Below are positions 25,054-34,654 of a stretch of 64,000 bases of DNA, piece by piece. Below the pieces are notes generated by a model that ran no database searches, was not told the origin of the DNA, and saw nothing but the letters and a program-made list of their open reading frames with translations. Numbering within the stretch: position 1 is the stretch's first letter; every line of letters begins with the position of its first letter. This DNA comes from CADEED01 sp964444835 (GTDB taxonomy: Bacteria > Pseudomonadota > Gammaproteobacteria > Steroidobacterales > Steroidobacteraceae), in contig CAYUIT010000010.1 of the NCBI GenBank assembly GCA_964444835.1, forward strand, positions 31,864 through 95,863. Reading direction: 5' to 3'. A program made the translations under genes and the position numbers.

Positions 25054-26142
25054 GTGGGAAGACGCACACCGCTTTACGATTTGCACGTCGCACTCGGCGC
25101 GCGCATGGTGGATTTCGGCGGCTGGGACATGCCGGTGAACTACGGCTCGCAGATCGAGGAGCACCACGCGGTGCGCCGCCAGGCGGGCGTGTTCGACGTG
25201 TCGCACATGTGCGTGGTCGACGTCAAAGGCCCGCGTGTGCGCGAGTACTTCGCGCGCTTGGTGGCCAACGACGTGGGCAAGCTGCGCGTGCCGGGCAAAG
25301 CGCTGTACACGTGCATGCTGCTCGAGTCGGGCGGCGTCATCGACGATCTGATCGTCTACTACCTGAGCGACACGTGGTTTCGCGCCGTCGTGAATGCCGG
25401 CACGCGCGACAAAGACCTGGCATGGATGCGCCAACACGCGAGCGGATTCGGCGTGGAGATCGTCGAGCGCAGCGACTTGGCGATGCTGGCAGTGCAGGGA
25501 CCGCAGGCGCGCGCTGTCGTGGCCGAGTTGTTAGCCCCGCAACAACGCGATGCCGTGCTCGCGCAAGAGCCGTTCTTCGGGCGCGAAGTGGGTAGCTGGT
25601 TCGTCGCGCGAACAGGCTACACGGGCGAGGACGGCTTCGAGATCGTTATGCCCGAGACAGATGTGGCGCGCACGTGGCGTGAACTCAACGCCCGGGGCGT
25701 GGCGTCTTGCGGCCTTGGCGCACGCGACACGTTGCGGCTCGAGGCGGGTATGAATCTGTACGGCAACGACATGGATGAGAACACGCATCCGCTCGAATCG
25801 GGCTTGGCGTGGACAGTGGCCTTCAACCCGCCGGAGCGTGATTTCATCGGGCGCCGCGCGCTCGAGCCCATCAAGGCATCGGGCACGCCACGCAAGCTCG
25901 TGGCGCTGATCCTCGATGATCGCGGCGTGTTGCGCTCACATCAAAAGGTGCTTGTCCCTGGCGTAGGCGAGGGCGAGATCACGAGCGGAACTTTTTCGCC
26001 GACGATGGGCAAATCGATTGCGCTGGCACGCGTGCCGGCCGCGACGGGCAGCGCGGTGCAAGTGGATATTCGCGGCAAGTTGATGAACGCGCGCGTCGTG
26101 AAGGCGCCGTTCGTTCGTCACGGTCAAGTATTGGTGAGCTAA
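25054..26142 (+). CDS. gcvT: Glycine cleavage system T protein (aminomethyltransferase)
   Basis: Transfers the methylene group of the aminomethyl-lipoyl H protein to tetrahydrofolate, releasing ammonia; 362 residues. Motifs are RTPLYDLHVALGARMVDFGG, the folate-site DVSHMCVVDVKG, VARTGYTGEDGFEIV and LEAGMNLYGNDMDE. GTG 25054 is used; AGGAG lies at 25041-25045. It is the first gene of gcvT-gcvH-gcvPA-gcvPB and is controlled by the upstream glycine riboswitch. Confidence 0.97.
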   Translation: MGRRTPLYDLHVALGARMVDFGGWDMPVNYGSQIEEHHAVRRQAGVFDVSHMCVVDVKGPRVREYFARLVANDVGKLRVPGKALYTCMLLESGGVIDDLIVYYLSDTWFRAVVNAGTRDKDLAWMRQHASGFGVEIVERSDLAMLAVQGPQARAVVAELLAPQQRDAVLAQEPFFGREVGSWFVARTGYTGEDGFEIVMPETDVARTWRELNARGVASCGLGARDTLRLEAGMNLYGNDMDENTHPLESGLAWTVAFNPPERDFIGRRALEPIKASGTPRKLVALILDDRGVLRSHQKVLVPGVGEGEITSGTFSPTMGKSIALARVPAATGSAVQVDIRGKLMNARVVKAPFVRHGQVLVS

Positions 26143-26160
26143 CGACTTGGGGAGTGGACG

Positions 26161-26556
26161 ATGAGCAACGTACTAGCGGATCGCAAATATACGAAATCGC
26201 ACGAGTGGGCCAAGTTGCTCCCGGACGGCGTCGTCGAAATCGGCATCACGGACCACGCGCAGCACGCGCTGGGCGACTTGGTGTTCGTCGAAGTGCCAGA
26301 GGCGGGGCGTGCGTTGCAAGCGGCCGAGGCCTGCGCCGTCGTCGAATCGGTGAAGGCCGCATCGGATGTCTACACGCCGATCGCGGGAACGGTGGTGGCT
26401 GGCAATGCGGAGCTCGCGAGTGCCCCGGAGCTTGTCAACCAAGACCCCTACGGTCAGGGGTGGATCATGCGTGTGAAGCCGAGCGACGCAAACGCACTGG
26501 CCAGCATGCTCTCGAGCGATGAGTACGCGGCTCACTTGGCGGCGGAGGGCGGCTGA
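26161..26556 (+). CDS. gcvH: Glycine cleavage system H protein
   Basis: Lipoyl-carrier protein of 131 residues that shuttles the aminomethyl group between P and T proteins. The lipoylated Lys lies in the conserved CAVVESVKAASDVYTPI segment, and the domain begins KYTKSHEWAKLL. It is placed 18 bases after gcvT and 1 base before gcvPA. Confidence 0.98.
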   Translation: MSNVLADRKYTKSHEWAKLLPDGVVEIGITDHAQHALGDLVFVEVPEAGRALQAAEACAVVESVKAASDVYTPIAGTVVAGNAELASAPELVNQDPYGQGWIMRVKPSDANALASMLSSDEYAAHLAAEGG

Positions 26557-26557
26557 C

Positions 26558-27934
26558 ATGCCATTCATTCCACACACGACGACCGACATCGAAGAAATGC
26601 TGCGCGCGATCGGCGCGAACAGCATCGAGGATCTCTTCGATGAGATTCCGACGAATCTCAAGATCCAGGGGCTCGCCGGCATTCCCGAGGCACTGAACGA
26701 AATGGAGATCGGTCGACTGATGACCGAGCGCGCGGCGCGCGACGGGCGCCCCCTCAATTTCATCGGCGCGGGCGCGTACGAGCACCACATCCCCGCAGCG
26801 GTGTGGGCGATCACGACGCGCGGCGAGTTCTACAGCGCGTACACACCGTATCAGGCAGAAGCCTCGCAAGGCACGCTGCAGATGATCTACGAGTATCAGA
26901 CGATGATCGCGTCGCTGACGGGCATGGAAGTGTCGAACGCGTCGTTGTATGACGGCGGATCGGCGGTGGCCGAGGCGTCGTTGATGGCGATCCGGGCCCA
27001 TCGCAAGTCGAAGAGCCAGCGCGTACTGATCCCGACGACCGTGCATCCTAACTACCGCAAGGTGGCGGTGGCGACGGCGGGTAATCAAGGCGTGCGTTTC
27101 GAGGAAGTGCCGTACGTGCGCGAGACTGGGCGCATCAATGCCGAGGCGCTGGCAAAGTACGCGGGCGAGGACGTCACGGCCCTCGTGATCCAGCAGCCGA
27201 ACTTTTTCGGTGTGTTGGAAGATGTCGATGCGCTGACCGACTGGGCGCACGCGCACAACATCATGGTCATCGCGTCGGTCAACCCGACGTCGCTCGCTGT
27301 GTTGAAGCCCCCGGGCCAATGGGGCGCCAAAGGCGCAGACATCGTCATCGGCGATTGTCAGCCGCTTGGCGTACCGTTGTCCTCCGGTGGCCCCTATGCG
27401 GGCTTCCTAACGACTCGTATGGAGTACGTGCGGCAGATGCCAGGGCGAATCGTCGGTCGCACGGTTGACACGACGGGCAAGCCGGGCTTCACACTCACAT
27501 TACAGGCACGCGAGCAGCACATTCGGCGCGGCAAAGCGACGTCGAACATCTGCACCAATCAAGGCTTGTTGATGACGGCAGCCACGATCTACATGACGTT
27601 GTTAGGGCCCGAGGGCTTGGAACGCGTCGCAGCGCTGTCGCACCAGCGGACGAGTGAGCTACTGGCGGCGCTGACGCGCGTCAAAGGCATTCGTCCGGCC
27701 TTCGATGCGCCGCGCTTTCACGAGGCGGTGTTGTTGCTCGATCGCCCGGTCGCGCCCGTGCTCGAGCAGCTCGCGGATCGCGGGATCGTGGGTGGCTACG
27801 ATCTGTCGAGCCACTATCCGGAACTCGGCCATGCCTTGCTGGTCTGTGCGACAGAGACTCGGACGCCGGCGGACATCGAGCAATACGTGCAGTCCCTCAC
27901 CGATGTGATGAAGGCGGCAGTGCGGGCCGCTTGA
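26558..27934 (+). CDS. gcvPA: Glycine dehydrogenase (decarboxylating) subunit 1
   Basis: N-terminal half of the split P protein, 458 residues. Conserved landmarks are FIPHTTTDIEEMLRAIG at the start (ATG 26558), FIGAGAYEHHIPAAV, TPYQAEASQGTLQMIYEYQ and NASLYDGGSAVAEA. It pairs with GcvPB to decarboxylate glycine. A split P protein is found in many bacteria, while E. coli has a single fused GcvP. The start follows the gcvH stop by one base. Confidence 0.97.
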   Translation: MPFIPHTTTDIEEMLRAIGANSIEDLFDEIPTNLKIQGLAGIPEALNEMEIGRLMTERAARDGRPLNFIGAGAYEHHIPAAVWAITTRGEFYSAYTPYQAEASQGTLQMIYEYQTMIASLTGMEVSNASLYDGGSAVAEASLMAIRAHRKSKSQRVLIPTTVHPNYRKVAVATAGNQGVRFEEVPYVRETGRINAEALAKYAGEDVTALVIQQPNFFGVLEDVDALTDWAHAHNIMVIASVNPTSLAVLKPPGQWGAKGADIVIGDCQPLGVPLSSGGPYAGFLTTRMEYVRQMPGRIVGRTVDTTGKPGFTLTLQAREQHIRRGKATSNICTNQGLLMTAATIYMTLLGPEGLERVAALSHQRTSELLAALTRVKGIRPAFDAPRFHEAVLLLDRPVAPVLEQLADRGIVGGYDLSSHYPELGHALLVCATETRTPADIEQYVQSLTDVMKAAVRAA

Positions 27935-27956
27935 GCGGCGCACGAGGAGTATCCCT

Positions 27957-29441
27957 ATGTTGAAAGCGCAAGAAAAAGTCATCTTCGAATACTCGCGCCC
28001 CGGCCGCGGTGCTGTGGGTCAGTGGCCCGCGGAAGCGGGCAGTGTCGACGACATTCCCGCCGCACTGCGCCGCAAACAGCGGCCGATGCTGCCCGAAGTG
28101 AGCGAACTCGAAGCGGTGCGCCATTTCACGCGGCTGTCGCAGCTCAACTTCTCGATCGACACGCACTTCTATCCGCTCGGCTCGTGCACGATGAAGTACA
28201 ACCCGAAGGCGTGTAACACCTACTCGATGTTGCCGGAGTTTCTGTCGCGGCATCCGCTGGCGCCCGAGTCGCATGGCCAAGGGTTTTTGCAGTGCATGTA
28301 TGAGCTGCAAGAGATGTTGAAGGAAGTCACAGGCATGCAGGGCGTGTCGCTCAATCCGATGGCGGGCGCGCACGGCGAGTTTGCTGGCGTTGCGATGATT
28401 CGCGCTTATCACCGTGCGCGCGGCGACCTAGCGCGTAACGAAATCATCGTGCCGGAGGCCGCTCACGGCACGAATCCTGCGACGGCGACCATGTGCGGTT
28501 GCGTCGTCAAAGAGATCCCCGTGAACGCTGAAGGCGATGTCGACATCGAAGCGTTGCGTGCGGTGGTCGGGCCTAACACGGCCGGGATCATGCTCACCAA
28601 TCCTTCCACCTGTGGTGTTTTTGAGCGGCAAATCCAAGAGGTCGCGCAGATCGTGCACGGCGCTGGGGGCTTGCTCTATTACGACGGCGCGAATCTCAAC
28701 GCCATTCTCGGCAAAGTGCGCCCGGGCGACATGGGCTTCGACGTCATTCACATGAACCTGCACAAGACATTCTCCACGCCTCACGGCGGCGGCGGTCCCG
28801 GTGCGGGCGCGGTCGGCGTGAGCAGCCGCTTGTTGCCATTCATGCCGATTCCTATCGTGGGGCGCGAGGAGGACGCCGGCCAGGTTCGCTACCGTTGGTT
28901 GAGTGAGAAGGACCTGCCGCAATCGATCGGGCGTTTGTCGGCCTTCATGGGCAATGCCGGTGTCCTGCTGCGTGCGTACATCTACATGCGCATGTTGGGG
29001 CGTGTCGGCATGCAGCGCGTGGGTGAGTTTGCAACGCTCAACGCCAACTATGTGATGGCGCGCTTGAAGGCGGCGGGGTTCGAGGCGGCCTATCCCACGC
29101 GCCGCGCGAGCCATGAGTTCATCATCACAGCGAAGAAGCAGGCGCGCGAGTTGAACGTGAATGCGATGGACTTCGCGAAGCGTTTGCTCGACTATGGCTT
29201 CCATGCGCCTACCACGTACTTCCCGTTGTTGGTGCCGGAGTGTTTGTTGATCGAGCCGACGGAAACTGAAAGTAAGGAAGCCCTCGATGGCTTCATCGAT
29301 GCAATGATCGCAATTCAGAAAGAAGCTGAGTCGCAGCAGGAAATGGTCAAGTCGGCGCCGCATACGATGACAGTGCGCCGTCTCGACGACGTGCGGGCGG
29401 CGAAACAGCTCGATCTCACCTGGAAGCCCCACGCTGCGTGA
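27957..29441 (+). CDS. gcvPB: Glycine dehydrogenase (decarboxylating) subunit 2
   Basis: C-terminal half of the split P protein, 494 residues, carrying the pyridoxal phosphate Lys in HMNLHKTFSTPHGGGGPG. Other landmarks are FYPLGSCTMKYNPK and EAAHGTNPATATMCG. Its stop overlaps the GTG of dgkA (GTGA), which extends the riboswitch-controlled transcript to at least one lipid gene. Confidence 0.97.
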   Translation: MLKAQEKVIFEYSRPGRGAVGQWPAEAGSVDDIPAALRRKQRPMLPEVSELEAVRHFTRLSQLNFSIDTHFYPLGSCTMKYNPKACNTYSMLPEFLSRHPLAPESHGQGFLQCMYELQEMLKEVTGMQGVSLNPMAGAHGEFAGVAMIRAYHRARGDLARNEIIVPEAAHGTNPATATMCGCVVKEIPVNAEGDVDIEALRAVVGPNTAGIMLTNPSTCGVFERQIQEVAQIVHGAGGLLYYDGANLNAILGKVRPGDMGFDVIHMNLHKTFSTPHGGGGPGAGAVGVSSRLLPFMPIPIVGREEDAGQVRYRWLSEKDLPQSIGRLSAFMGNAGVLLRAYIYMRMLGRVGMQRVGEFATLNANYVMARLKAAGFEAAYPTRRASHEFIITAKKQARELNVNAMDFAKRLLDYGFHAPTTYFPLLVPECLLIEPTETESKEALDGFIDAMIAIQKEAESQQEMVKSAPHTMTVRRLDDVRAAKQLDLTWKPHAA

Positions 29442-29827
29442 GCGAGCCGAGCGGACCCTCCAACGAGCGGCACAAGCCAACGGGCATCACGCGCGTCGTC
29501 CGCGCATTTGGTAACTCGCTGAAGGGTCTGGCTGGCGCATTTCGCGAGGAAGCTGCGTTTCGGCAAGAACTTGCCTTGGCGGTTTTCTTGGTGCCGCTCG
29601 GGCTTTATCTTGGTCAGAATGGGATCGAGCGGGCGCTATTGGTGGCGCCGATCCTGCTCGTCCTGATCGTCGAATTGCTGAACAGCGCGATCGAGGCGAC
29701 GGTCGATCGTGTCGGTCTCGAGCGTCACCGGCTGTCTGGCCTGGCCAAAGACATCGGTTCTGCGGCGGTGCTGCTCTCGTTCGTGCTGCTCGTCACGGTT
29801 TGGGTCTTGGTTCTTTTCGGCCGATAA
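29438..29827 (+). CDS. dgkA: Diacylglycerol kinase
   Basis: Small inner-membrane kinase of 129 residues with three transmembrane helices that phosphorylates diacylglycerol to phosphatidate. Family motifs are FREEAAFRQELALA, VELLNSAIEATVDR and AKDIGSAAVLLSF. GTG 29438 overlaps the gcvPB stop. The N-terminus has about 20 extra polar residues compared with E. coli DgkA. Confidence 0.92.
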   Translation: MSEPSGPSNERHKPTGITRVVRAFGNSLKGLAGAFREEAAFRQELALAVFLVPLGLYLGQNGIERALLVAPILLVLIVELLNSAIEATVDRVGLERHRLSGLAKDIGSAAVLLSFVLLVTVWVLVLFGR

Positions 29828-29843
29828 AGCAGAGTTCAACTAC

Positions 29844-30779
29844 ATGTCAGCCCTCATTTGCGGATCCGTCGCCTACGATACGGTGATGATGTTCGATGGT
29901 CGATTTCGCGAGCACATCCTTGCGGATCGCATCCACATGCTCAATGTTGCGTTCTTGGTGCCGCAAATGCGGCGCAACTTTGGCGGCTGCGCCGGCAACA
30001 TTGCCTACAATCTCAAGTTGTTAGGTGGCGACGGCACTGTGATGGCGACCGTGGGCAGCGACTTCGGGCCGTATGAAGGCTGGATGCGCGACAACGGCTT
30101 GACCTTGAAGCACATCGCGCGCTTGCCCGAGGAGTACACGGCGCAGGCCTACATCACCACGGATTTGGACAACAACCAGATCACGGCATTTCACCCGGGC
30201 GCGATGAACCATGCGGCGCGCAATCGCGTGCCCGCCGATGGCTCGATCACGCTCGGCATCGTGGCGCCAGAGAGTCGCGATGGCATGATGCAGCATGCGG
30301 CGCAGTTCGTCGCAGCGGGGATCCCCTTCGTTTTCGATCCTGGGCAAGCGATGCCGCTGTTCAACGGCGAAGAGTTTCGTCATTTCATCGAGCAAGCCAC
30401 CTGGGTTGCCGTGAACGATTACGAAAGTAGCCTGTTGGTAGAGCGCACCGGCTGGACACTCGAGCAGATCGCGCAGCGTGTCGAGGCGTTGATCGTCACG
30501 CGGGGCGGCGAAGGGAGCGATATCTACACGGGCGGTCAGCGCCTGCAAATTCCCGCCGTGAAGGCTGCCACCGTGGCCGACCCGACGGGTTGCGGCGACG
30601 CCTATCGCGCCGGCTTGCTGTACGGTCTGCAGCGCGGTCTCGATTGGGCAGCGACGGGCCGTATCGCCTCATTGATGGGTGCGCTCAAGATCGCGCATCA
30701 CGGCACGCAGAATCATCGCTTCACGCGCGAGGAGTTTGCGCGGCAGTATCAGACGTGCTTCGGCACGTCATTCGTTTAG
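29844..30779 (+). CDS. PfkB family carbohydrate/nucleoside kinase
   Basis: Ribokinase-fold kinase of 311 residues. The two PfkB signatures are present: GGCAGNIAYNLKLLGG near residue 50 and the C-terminal anion-hole motif DPTGCGDAYRAGLLYGL with the catalytic Asp. The N-terminus SALICGSVAYDTVMMFDG resembles bacterial adenosine-kinase-like members rather than fructokinases. The substrate is therefore uncertain; adenosine or a ribose-type sugar is plausible. It starts 16 bases after dgkA on the same strand. Confidence 0.85.
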   Translation: MSALICGSVAYDTVMMFDGRFREHILADRIHMLNVAFLVPQMRRNFGGCAGNIAYNLKLLGGDGTVMATVGSDFGPYEGWMRDNGLTLKHIARLPEEYTAQAYITTDLDNNQITAFHPGAMNHAARNRVPADGSITLGIVAPESRDGMMQHAAQFVAAGIPFVFDPGQAMPLFNGEEFRHFIEQATWVAVNDYESSLLVERTGWTLEQIAQRVEALIVTRGGEGSDIYTGGQRLQIPAVKAATVADPTGCGDAYRAGLLYGLQRGLDWAATGRIASLMGALKIAHHGTQNHRFTREEFARQYQTCFGTSFV

Positions 30780-30815
30780 CTTCGAGCCGAGCCGGCTCGA
30801 CCGGAAGGATCCCGC

Positions 30816-33647
30816 ATGCGGTTTGCACTTCGCCTCTCGCTCTTGTTGTTAGCGGCGCTGCCGGTCGTGGCGCAGCCCCCCATCGTGCAGGCCGAGCTGC
30901 CGGCGGCTGAGGGCGAAAGCTCTGCCTGGCGTGCAACCCTGGCGCGGGTGGCCGAGAGCGTGGTGGCCATCGAGATCGATCAGACTCGCGCCTTCGATAC
31001 CGAGTGGAATACGTCGTCGCAGGCAACCGGTTTCGTCGTCGATGCCGAACGCGGTTTGATTTTGACGAATCGTCACGTGGTCACGCCCGGGCCCGTCACG
31101 GCCGAAGCGACGTTCTTGAATCGTGAAGAGGTGCAGTTGTTCCCGGTGTACCGCGATCCGGTGCACGACTTCGGCATTTATCGTTACGACCCGTCGAAAC
31201 TGCGCTTCATCAAGCCGCGGTCGTTGCCCCTGTTTCCGCAAGGCGCGCAGATCGGCCGCGAGATTCGCGTCATCGGCAACAACGCCGGCGAGCAATTGTC
31301 AATTCTGGCGGGCACGCTCGCGAAGCTCGATCGCGATGCGCCCGAGTACGGCGTTGGCAAGTACAACGACTTCAATACGTTCTATCTGCAAGCTGCGTCG
31401 GGCACATCGGGCGGGTCGTCGGGCTCGCCAGTGATCGACATTCAAGGCCGTGTGGTCGCGCTGAATGCGGGCGGCGCATCCGGCGCGGCGTCGAGCTTCT
31501 ACCTACCGCTCGGCCGAGTGAAGCGCGCGCTCGAATTGATTCAGGCTAACAAGCCAGTGCCGCGGGGCACGGTGCAAACCGTGTTCAAGTACACGCCCTA
31601 CGATGAATTGCGGCGCCTCGGGCTGCAGTCGCAGTCCGAAGAGCGCGCGCGCCGCAGCTTTCCGTCGCTGACCGGCATGCTGGTCGTCAATGAAGTATTG
31701 CCAGGCGGGCCTGCGGCGGACGTGCTGCAACCGGGCGATATCTTGATTCGAGTCAACAATACGCAGATCGCCGAGTTCGAGCCGCTCGCAGAAATCCTCG
31801 ATTCGAGTGTCGGCGGTTCGGTGGAAGTCGAGCTCGAGCGCGGTGGCAAGCTCGTCACCGCGAAGCTGACAGTGGGCGATTTGCATGCGATCACGCCTGC
31901 GGCCTTCCTCGAGGCGGGCGATGCCATCGTGCATACCCTGTCGTATCAGATGGCGCGGCATTTCAATGTGCCCGTGAACGGCGTTTACGTTGCGAATCCA
32001 GGCTATACCTTTGGTTCGGCGGGTGTGCCACGGGGCGCCGTGATTGCCTCGGTCAACGGCAAACCAACCGACAACTTGTCCGCGTTCGTCGCCTTGATCA
32101 ATCAGATTGGCGACGGCGAGCGCTTCGCGGTGCGCTACTCCACCGTTGACGACCCAAACGGCGCGAGCCTGCGCAGTGTGCGCATGGACCGCGCGTGGTT
32201 CCCGGCCCGCACCTGTGCTCGCAACGATGCGTCGGGCTTGTGGGATTGCCAGGATATCGCTAACAACACGAAGCCGCTCGTCACGCAAGCGGGTAGCACG
32301 CGCTTTTCCAAGCCGAGCGATCCGCGCGCGCAGCGGATGGCGCCGTCGCTCGTGCTCGTCAGTTTCGATATGCCGTATTCGGTGTCGGGTATCACGGAGC
32401 GCAATTACCGCGGTACGGGCGTCATCGTCGATACGCAGCGCGGCTTCGTCGTCGTCGATCGGAATACGGTGCCGGTGTCGATGGGCGATGTGCGACTCAC
32501 GTTTGCGGGCACACTTGAAGTGCCTGGAAAAGTGGAGTTCATCCACCCGCTACACAATTTTGCGATCGTCAGTTACGACCCGGCACTGATCGGCGATACG
32601 CCGGTGCGTGCGGCCAAGCTGCTCGATCGAGGCCTACAGGTTGGTGAGAGCGTGTGGGTGATCGGGCTCGGCGCCGATAGCGAAATCAATGTGCGCAATA
32701 CACAGATCGCTGCTGTCGATCCCTTACAACTGCCGTTGTCGCGGACCATGCAGTTCCGCGATGGCAACATCGAAGTGGCGCAACTCGTCAATCCGCCGAC
32801 CGATTACGACGGTGTGCTCGCCGACAAGGCTGGAAATGTCATCGGCTTGTGGTCGAGTTTCGCGTGGGAGAACGGCCGGGAGATACAGCAAGACAATCGC
32901 GGCGTCGCGATCGAACTGATCATCGACATGCTGCGTCGCGCGCAGAACAACCAGCGCATTTTCTCGCTCGAGGTGGAGATGACGCCGCAGGCGCTCGCCG
33001 CGGCGCGTCGGTTGGGCTTGAGCGATGAGTGGATCAAGCGCTTGGAAGCGGCGAGTCCTAACAAGCGGCAAGTTTTGTCAGTGGTGCGAATCGTCGGCGG
33101 ATCGCCTGCTTTGCGCCGCCTACGCCAGGGCGACATCATCCTGGCCATCGATGGCGCAGTCGTCACGCGGTTCCGCGAAGTGGAGCGGGCCGTGGCTGAC
33201 AAAGCCCGCGTCGAAGTGACGCTGTGGCGCGATGGTGCGGAGGTGAAAGCCGATGTCGAGACCGTCGCGCTGTCAGGGGCTGATCTCGACCGCGTCGTGC
33301 TGTGGGCGGGTGCCACCCTGCAAGCGCCGCATCGCGCGATGGTGGCGCAACGCGGCATTCCGCCCGAAGGTGTGTACGTTGGCTATTTCTCGTATGGTTC
33401 GCCGGCCACGCGCTATGGGCTGTTCCCCGGGCGCCGCATCGTCGAGGTGGATGGTGTTCCGACACCCGATCTCGATGCGTTCTTGAAGGTCGTGTCCGGA
33501 CGACCGAATCGCGCGTCGATCCGCTTGCGAACAATTACGTGGAACAACGCGCCCGAAGTGATCACGTTGAAGCTCGACAAGCACTACTACCCGACGTACG
33601 AAGTGCGCCGTACAGCCACGGGTTGGGAGCGCCGCGATCTCGAGTAG
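30816..33647 (+). CDS. Two-module HtrA/Nma111-like serine protease with PDZ domains
   Basis: Exported 943-residue protein with a signal peptide ending around PVVAQ. The first trypsin-like module has the full triad: His 87 in TNRHVV, Asp 118 in DPVHDFGIY and Ser about 202 in SGTSGGSSGSPV. PDZ domains follow (GMLVVNEVLPGGPAADVLQ). A second protease-like module from about residue 510 has VVDRNTVPV where the His should be and no matching Ser site, so it is degenerate. More PDZ-like segments close the protein. This layout resembles yeast Nma111p. Role: envelope protease or chaperone (inferred). GGAAGGA precedes ATG 30816. Confidence 0.82.
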   Translation: MRFALRLSLLLLAALPVVAQPPIVQAELPAAEGESSAWRATLARVAESVVAIEIDQTRAFDTEWNTSSQATGFVVDAERGLILTNRHVVTPGPVTAEATFLNREEVQLFPVYRDPVHDFGIYRYDPSKLRFIKPRSLPLFPQGAQIGREIRVIGNNAGEQLSILAGTLAKLDRDAPEYGVGKYNDFNTFYLQAASGTSGGSSGSPVIDIQGRVVALNAGGASGAASSFYLPLGRVKRALELIQANKPVPRGTVQTVFKYTPYDELRRLGLQSQSEERARRSFPSLTGMLVVNEVLPGGPAADVLQPGDILIRVNNTQIAEFEPLAEILDSSVGGSVEVELERGGKLVTAKLTVGDLHAITPAAFLEAGDAIVHTLSYQMARHFNVPVNGVYVANPGYTFGSAGVPRGAVIASVNGKPTDNLSAFVALINQIGDGERFAVRYSTVDDPNGASLRSVRMDRAWFPARTCARNDASGLWDCQDIANNTKPLVTQAGSTRFSKPSDPRAQRMAPSLVLVSFDMPYSVSGITERNYRGTGVIVDTQRGFVVVDRNTVPVSMGDVRLTFAGTLEVPGKVEFIHPLHNFAIVSYDPALIGDTPVRAAKLLDRGLQVGESVWVIGLGADSEINVRNTQIAAVDPLQLPLSRTMQFRDGNIEVAQLVNPPTDYDGVLADKAGNVIGLWSSFAWENGREIQQDNRGVAIELIIDMLRRAQNNQRIFSLEVEMTPQALAAARRLGLSDEWIKRLEAASPNKRQVLSVVRIVGGSPALRRLRQGDIILAIDGAVVTRFREVERAVADKARVEVTLWRDGAEVKADVETVALSGADLDRVVLWAGATLQAPHRAMVAQRGIPPEGVYVGYFSYGSPATRYGLFPGRRIVEVDGVPTPDLDAFLKVVSGRPNRASIRLRTITWNNAPEVITLKLDKHYYPTYEVRRTATGWERRDLE

Positions 33648-33702
33648 CCCCGAGCAGGGCGACCTGTTTGGCGCGCCGGATGCCACGGCAGTTGCGCCTC
33701 GC

Positions 33703-34641
33703 GTGCGATCGGCTGCTAACAGCGCTACCTGGCGCGATACGGCTGCGCAGCTGCCGAAGACGGTGTTCCTGGGCACCTCGAGTTGGGCGTTCCCGGGTTG
33801 GGCGAATCTCGTCTACGACGGCATGCACACCGAAGCGGTACTCGCGCGTCATGGCCTTGCGGCCTACGCGCAGCATCCGCTCCTGCGCAGTGTCGGCGTG
33901 GATCGCAGTTTCTACGCCCCGGTGCCCACCGAGGCTTGGCAACGCTATGCGCAACAAGTGCCCGGCGAGTTTCGCTTCGTCGTCAAGGCCTATGCAGGGC
34001 TAACAACTGCGCCCGAAGGCCGGCGACCAGCGTATCTGCAAGGCGCGCCGAGTGTGTATCTGGACGCAGCATTCGCGTCGCAGCACGTGGTCGAGCCAAC
34101 CTGCACCGGCCTCGGCGAGCAGCTCGGCGCGTTTGTATTCCAGTTCTCGCCGCAGGGAGCCGTGCGCACTGCGCAACCGCAGCGCTTTCACACTGCCCTG
34201 CACGCGTTTTTGCGCGGCTTGCCGCGCGGCCCGCTGTATGCCATTGAACTGCGCGACCGCGAATTGCTCGGCCACGAGTACGAGGCGTTGTTACGCGATG
34301 TCGGTGCGGTGCACTGCCACAACGTGCACCCGCGAATGCCATCGATCGACGCACAAGTGGCCGCGGCTCTGCGAGGCCCGCTCGTGGTGCGCTGGATGCT
34401 CTACGGCGAGCAGCAGTACGAAGAAGCACGCGAACGCTACGCACCCTTCGACCGATTGGTCGATCCTGATCTGTCAAATCGCGAACGCGTTGGCAAGCTC
34501 GTGTTAGACACGGTTGCAAGGGGTCAAAACGCCTTTGTCGTCGCAAACAACAAAGCGGAAGGCTCGGCCCCAAAAACGCTGACGGAACTCGCTAAATGGT
34601 TGATTCATCAGGCAACGGCCACCTCACGACGCAGCGCTTGA
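33703..34641 (+). CDS. DUF72 family protein
   Basis: A protein of about 312 residues with a DUF72 TIM-barrel-like domain: VFLGTSSWAFPGWANLVYDG, FYAPVPTEAW, GEFRFVVKAY and the late RWMLYGEQQYEEA. The function is unknown for the family. GTG 33703 is the first start codon in the frame, but the frame is open further upstream and reads EQGDLFGAPDATAVAPR just before it. The true start may lie in the end of the preceding HtrA-like gene at a rare start codon. Confidence 0.8.
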   Translation: MRSAANSATWRDTAAQLPKTVFLGTSSWAFPGWANLVYDGMHTEAVLARHGLAAYAQHPLLRSVGVDRSFYAPVPTEAWQRYAQQVPGEFRFVVKAYAGLTTAPEGRRPAYLQGAPSVYLDAAFASQHVVEPTCTGLGEQLGAFVFQFSPQGAVRTAQPQRFHTALHAFLRGLPRGPLYAIELRDRELLGHEYEALLRDVGAVHCHNVHPRMPSIDAQVAAALRGPLVVRWMLYGEQQYEEARERYAPFDRLVDPDLSNRERVGKLVLDTVARGQNAFVVANNKAEGSAPKTLTELAKWLIHQATATSRRSA

Positions 34642-34642
34642 G

Positions 34643-34648
34643 TACAAT
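34643..34648 (+). promoter_or_regulatory. -10-like hexamer 6 bases before the Sua5 gene start
   Basis: TACAAT is followed by GGCCGC and then ATG 34655. No ribosome-binding site fits between them, the same layout as at ygfB (17213). Confidence 0.4.
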
Positions 34649-34654
34649 GGCCGC

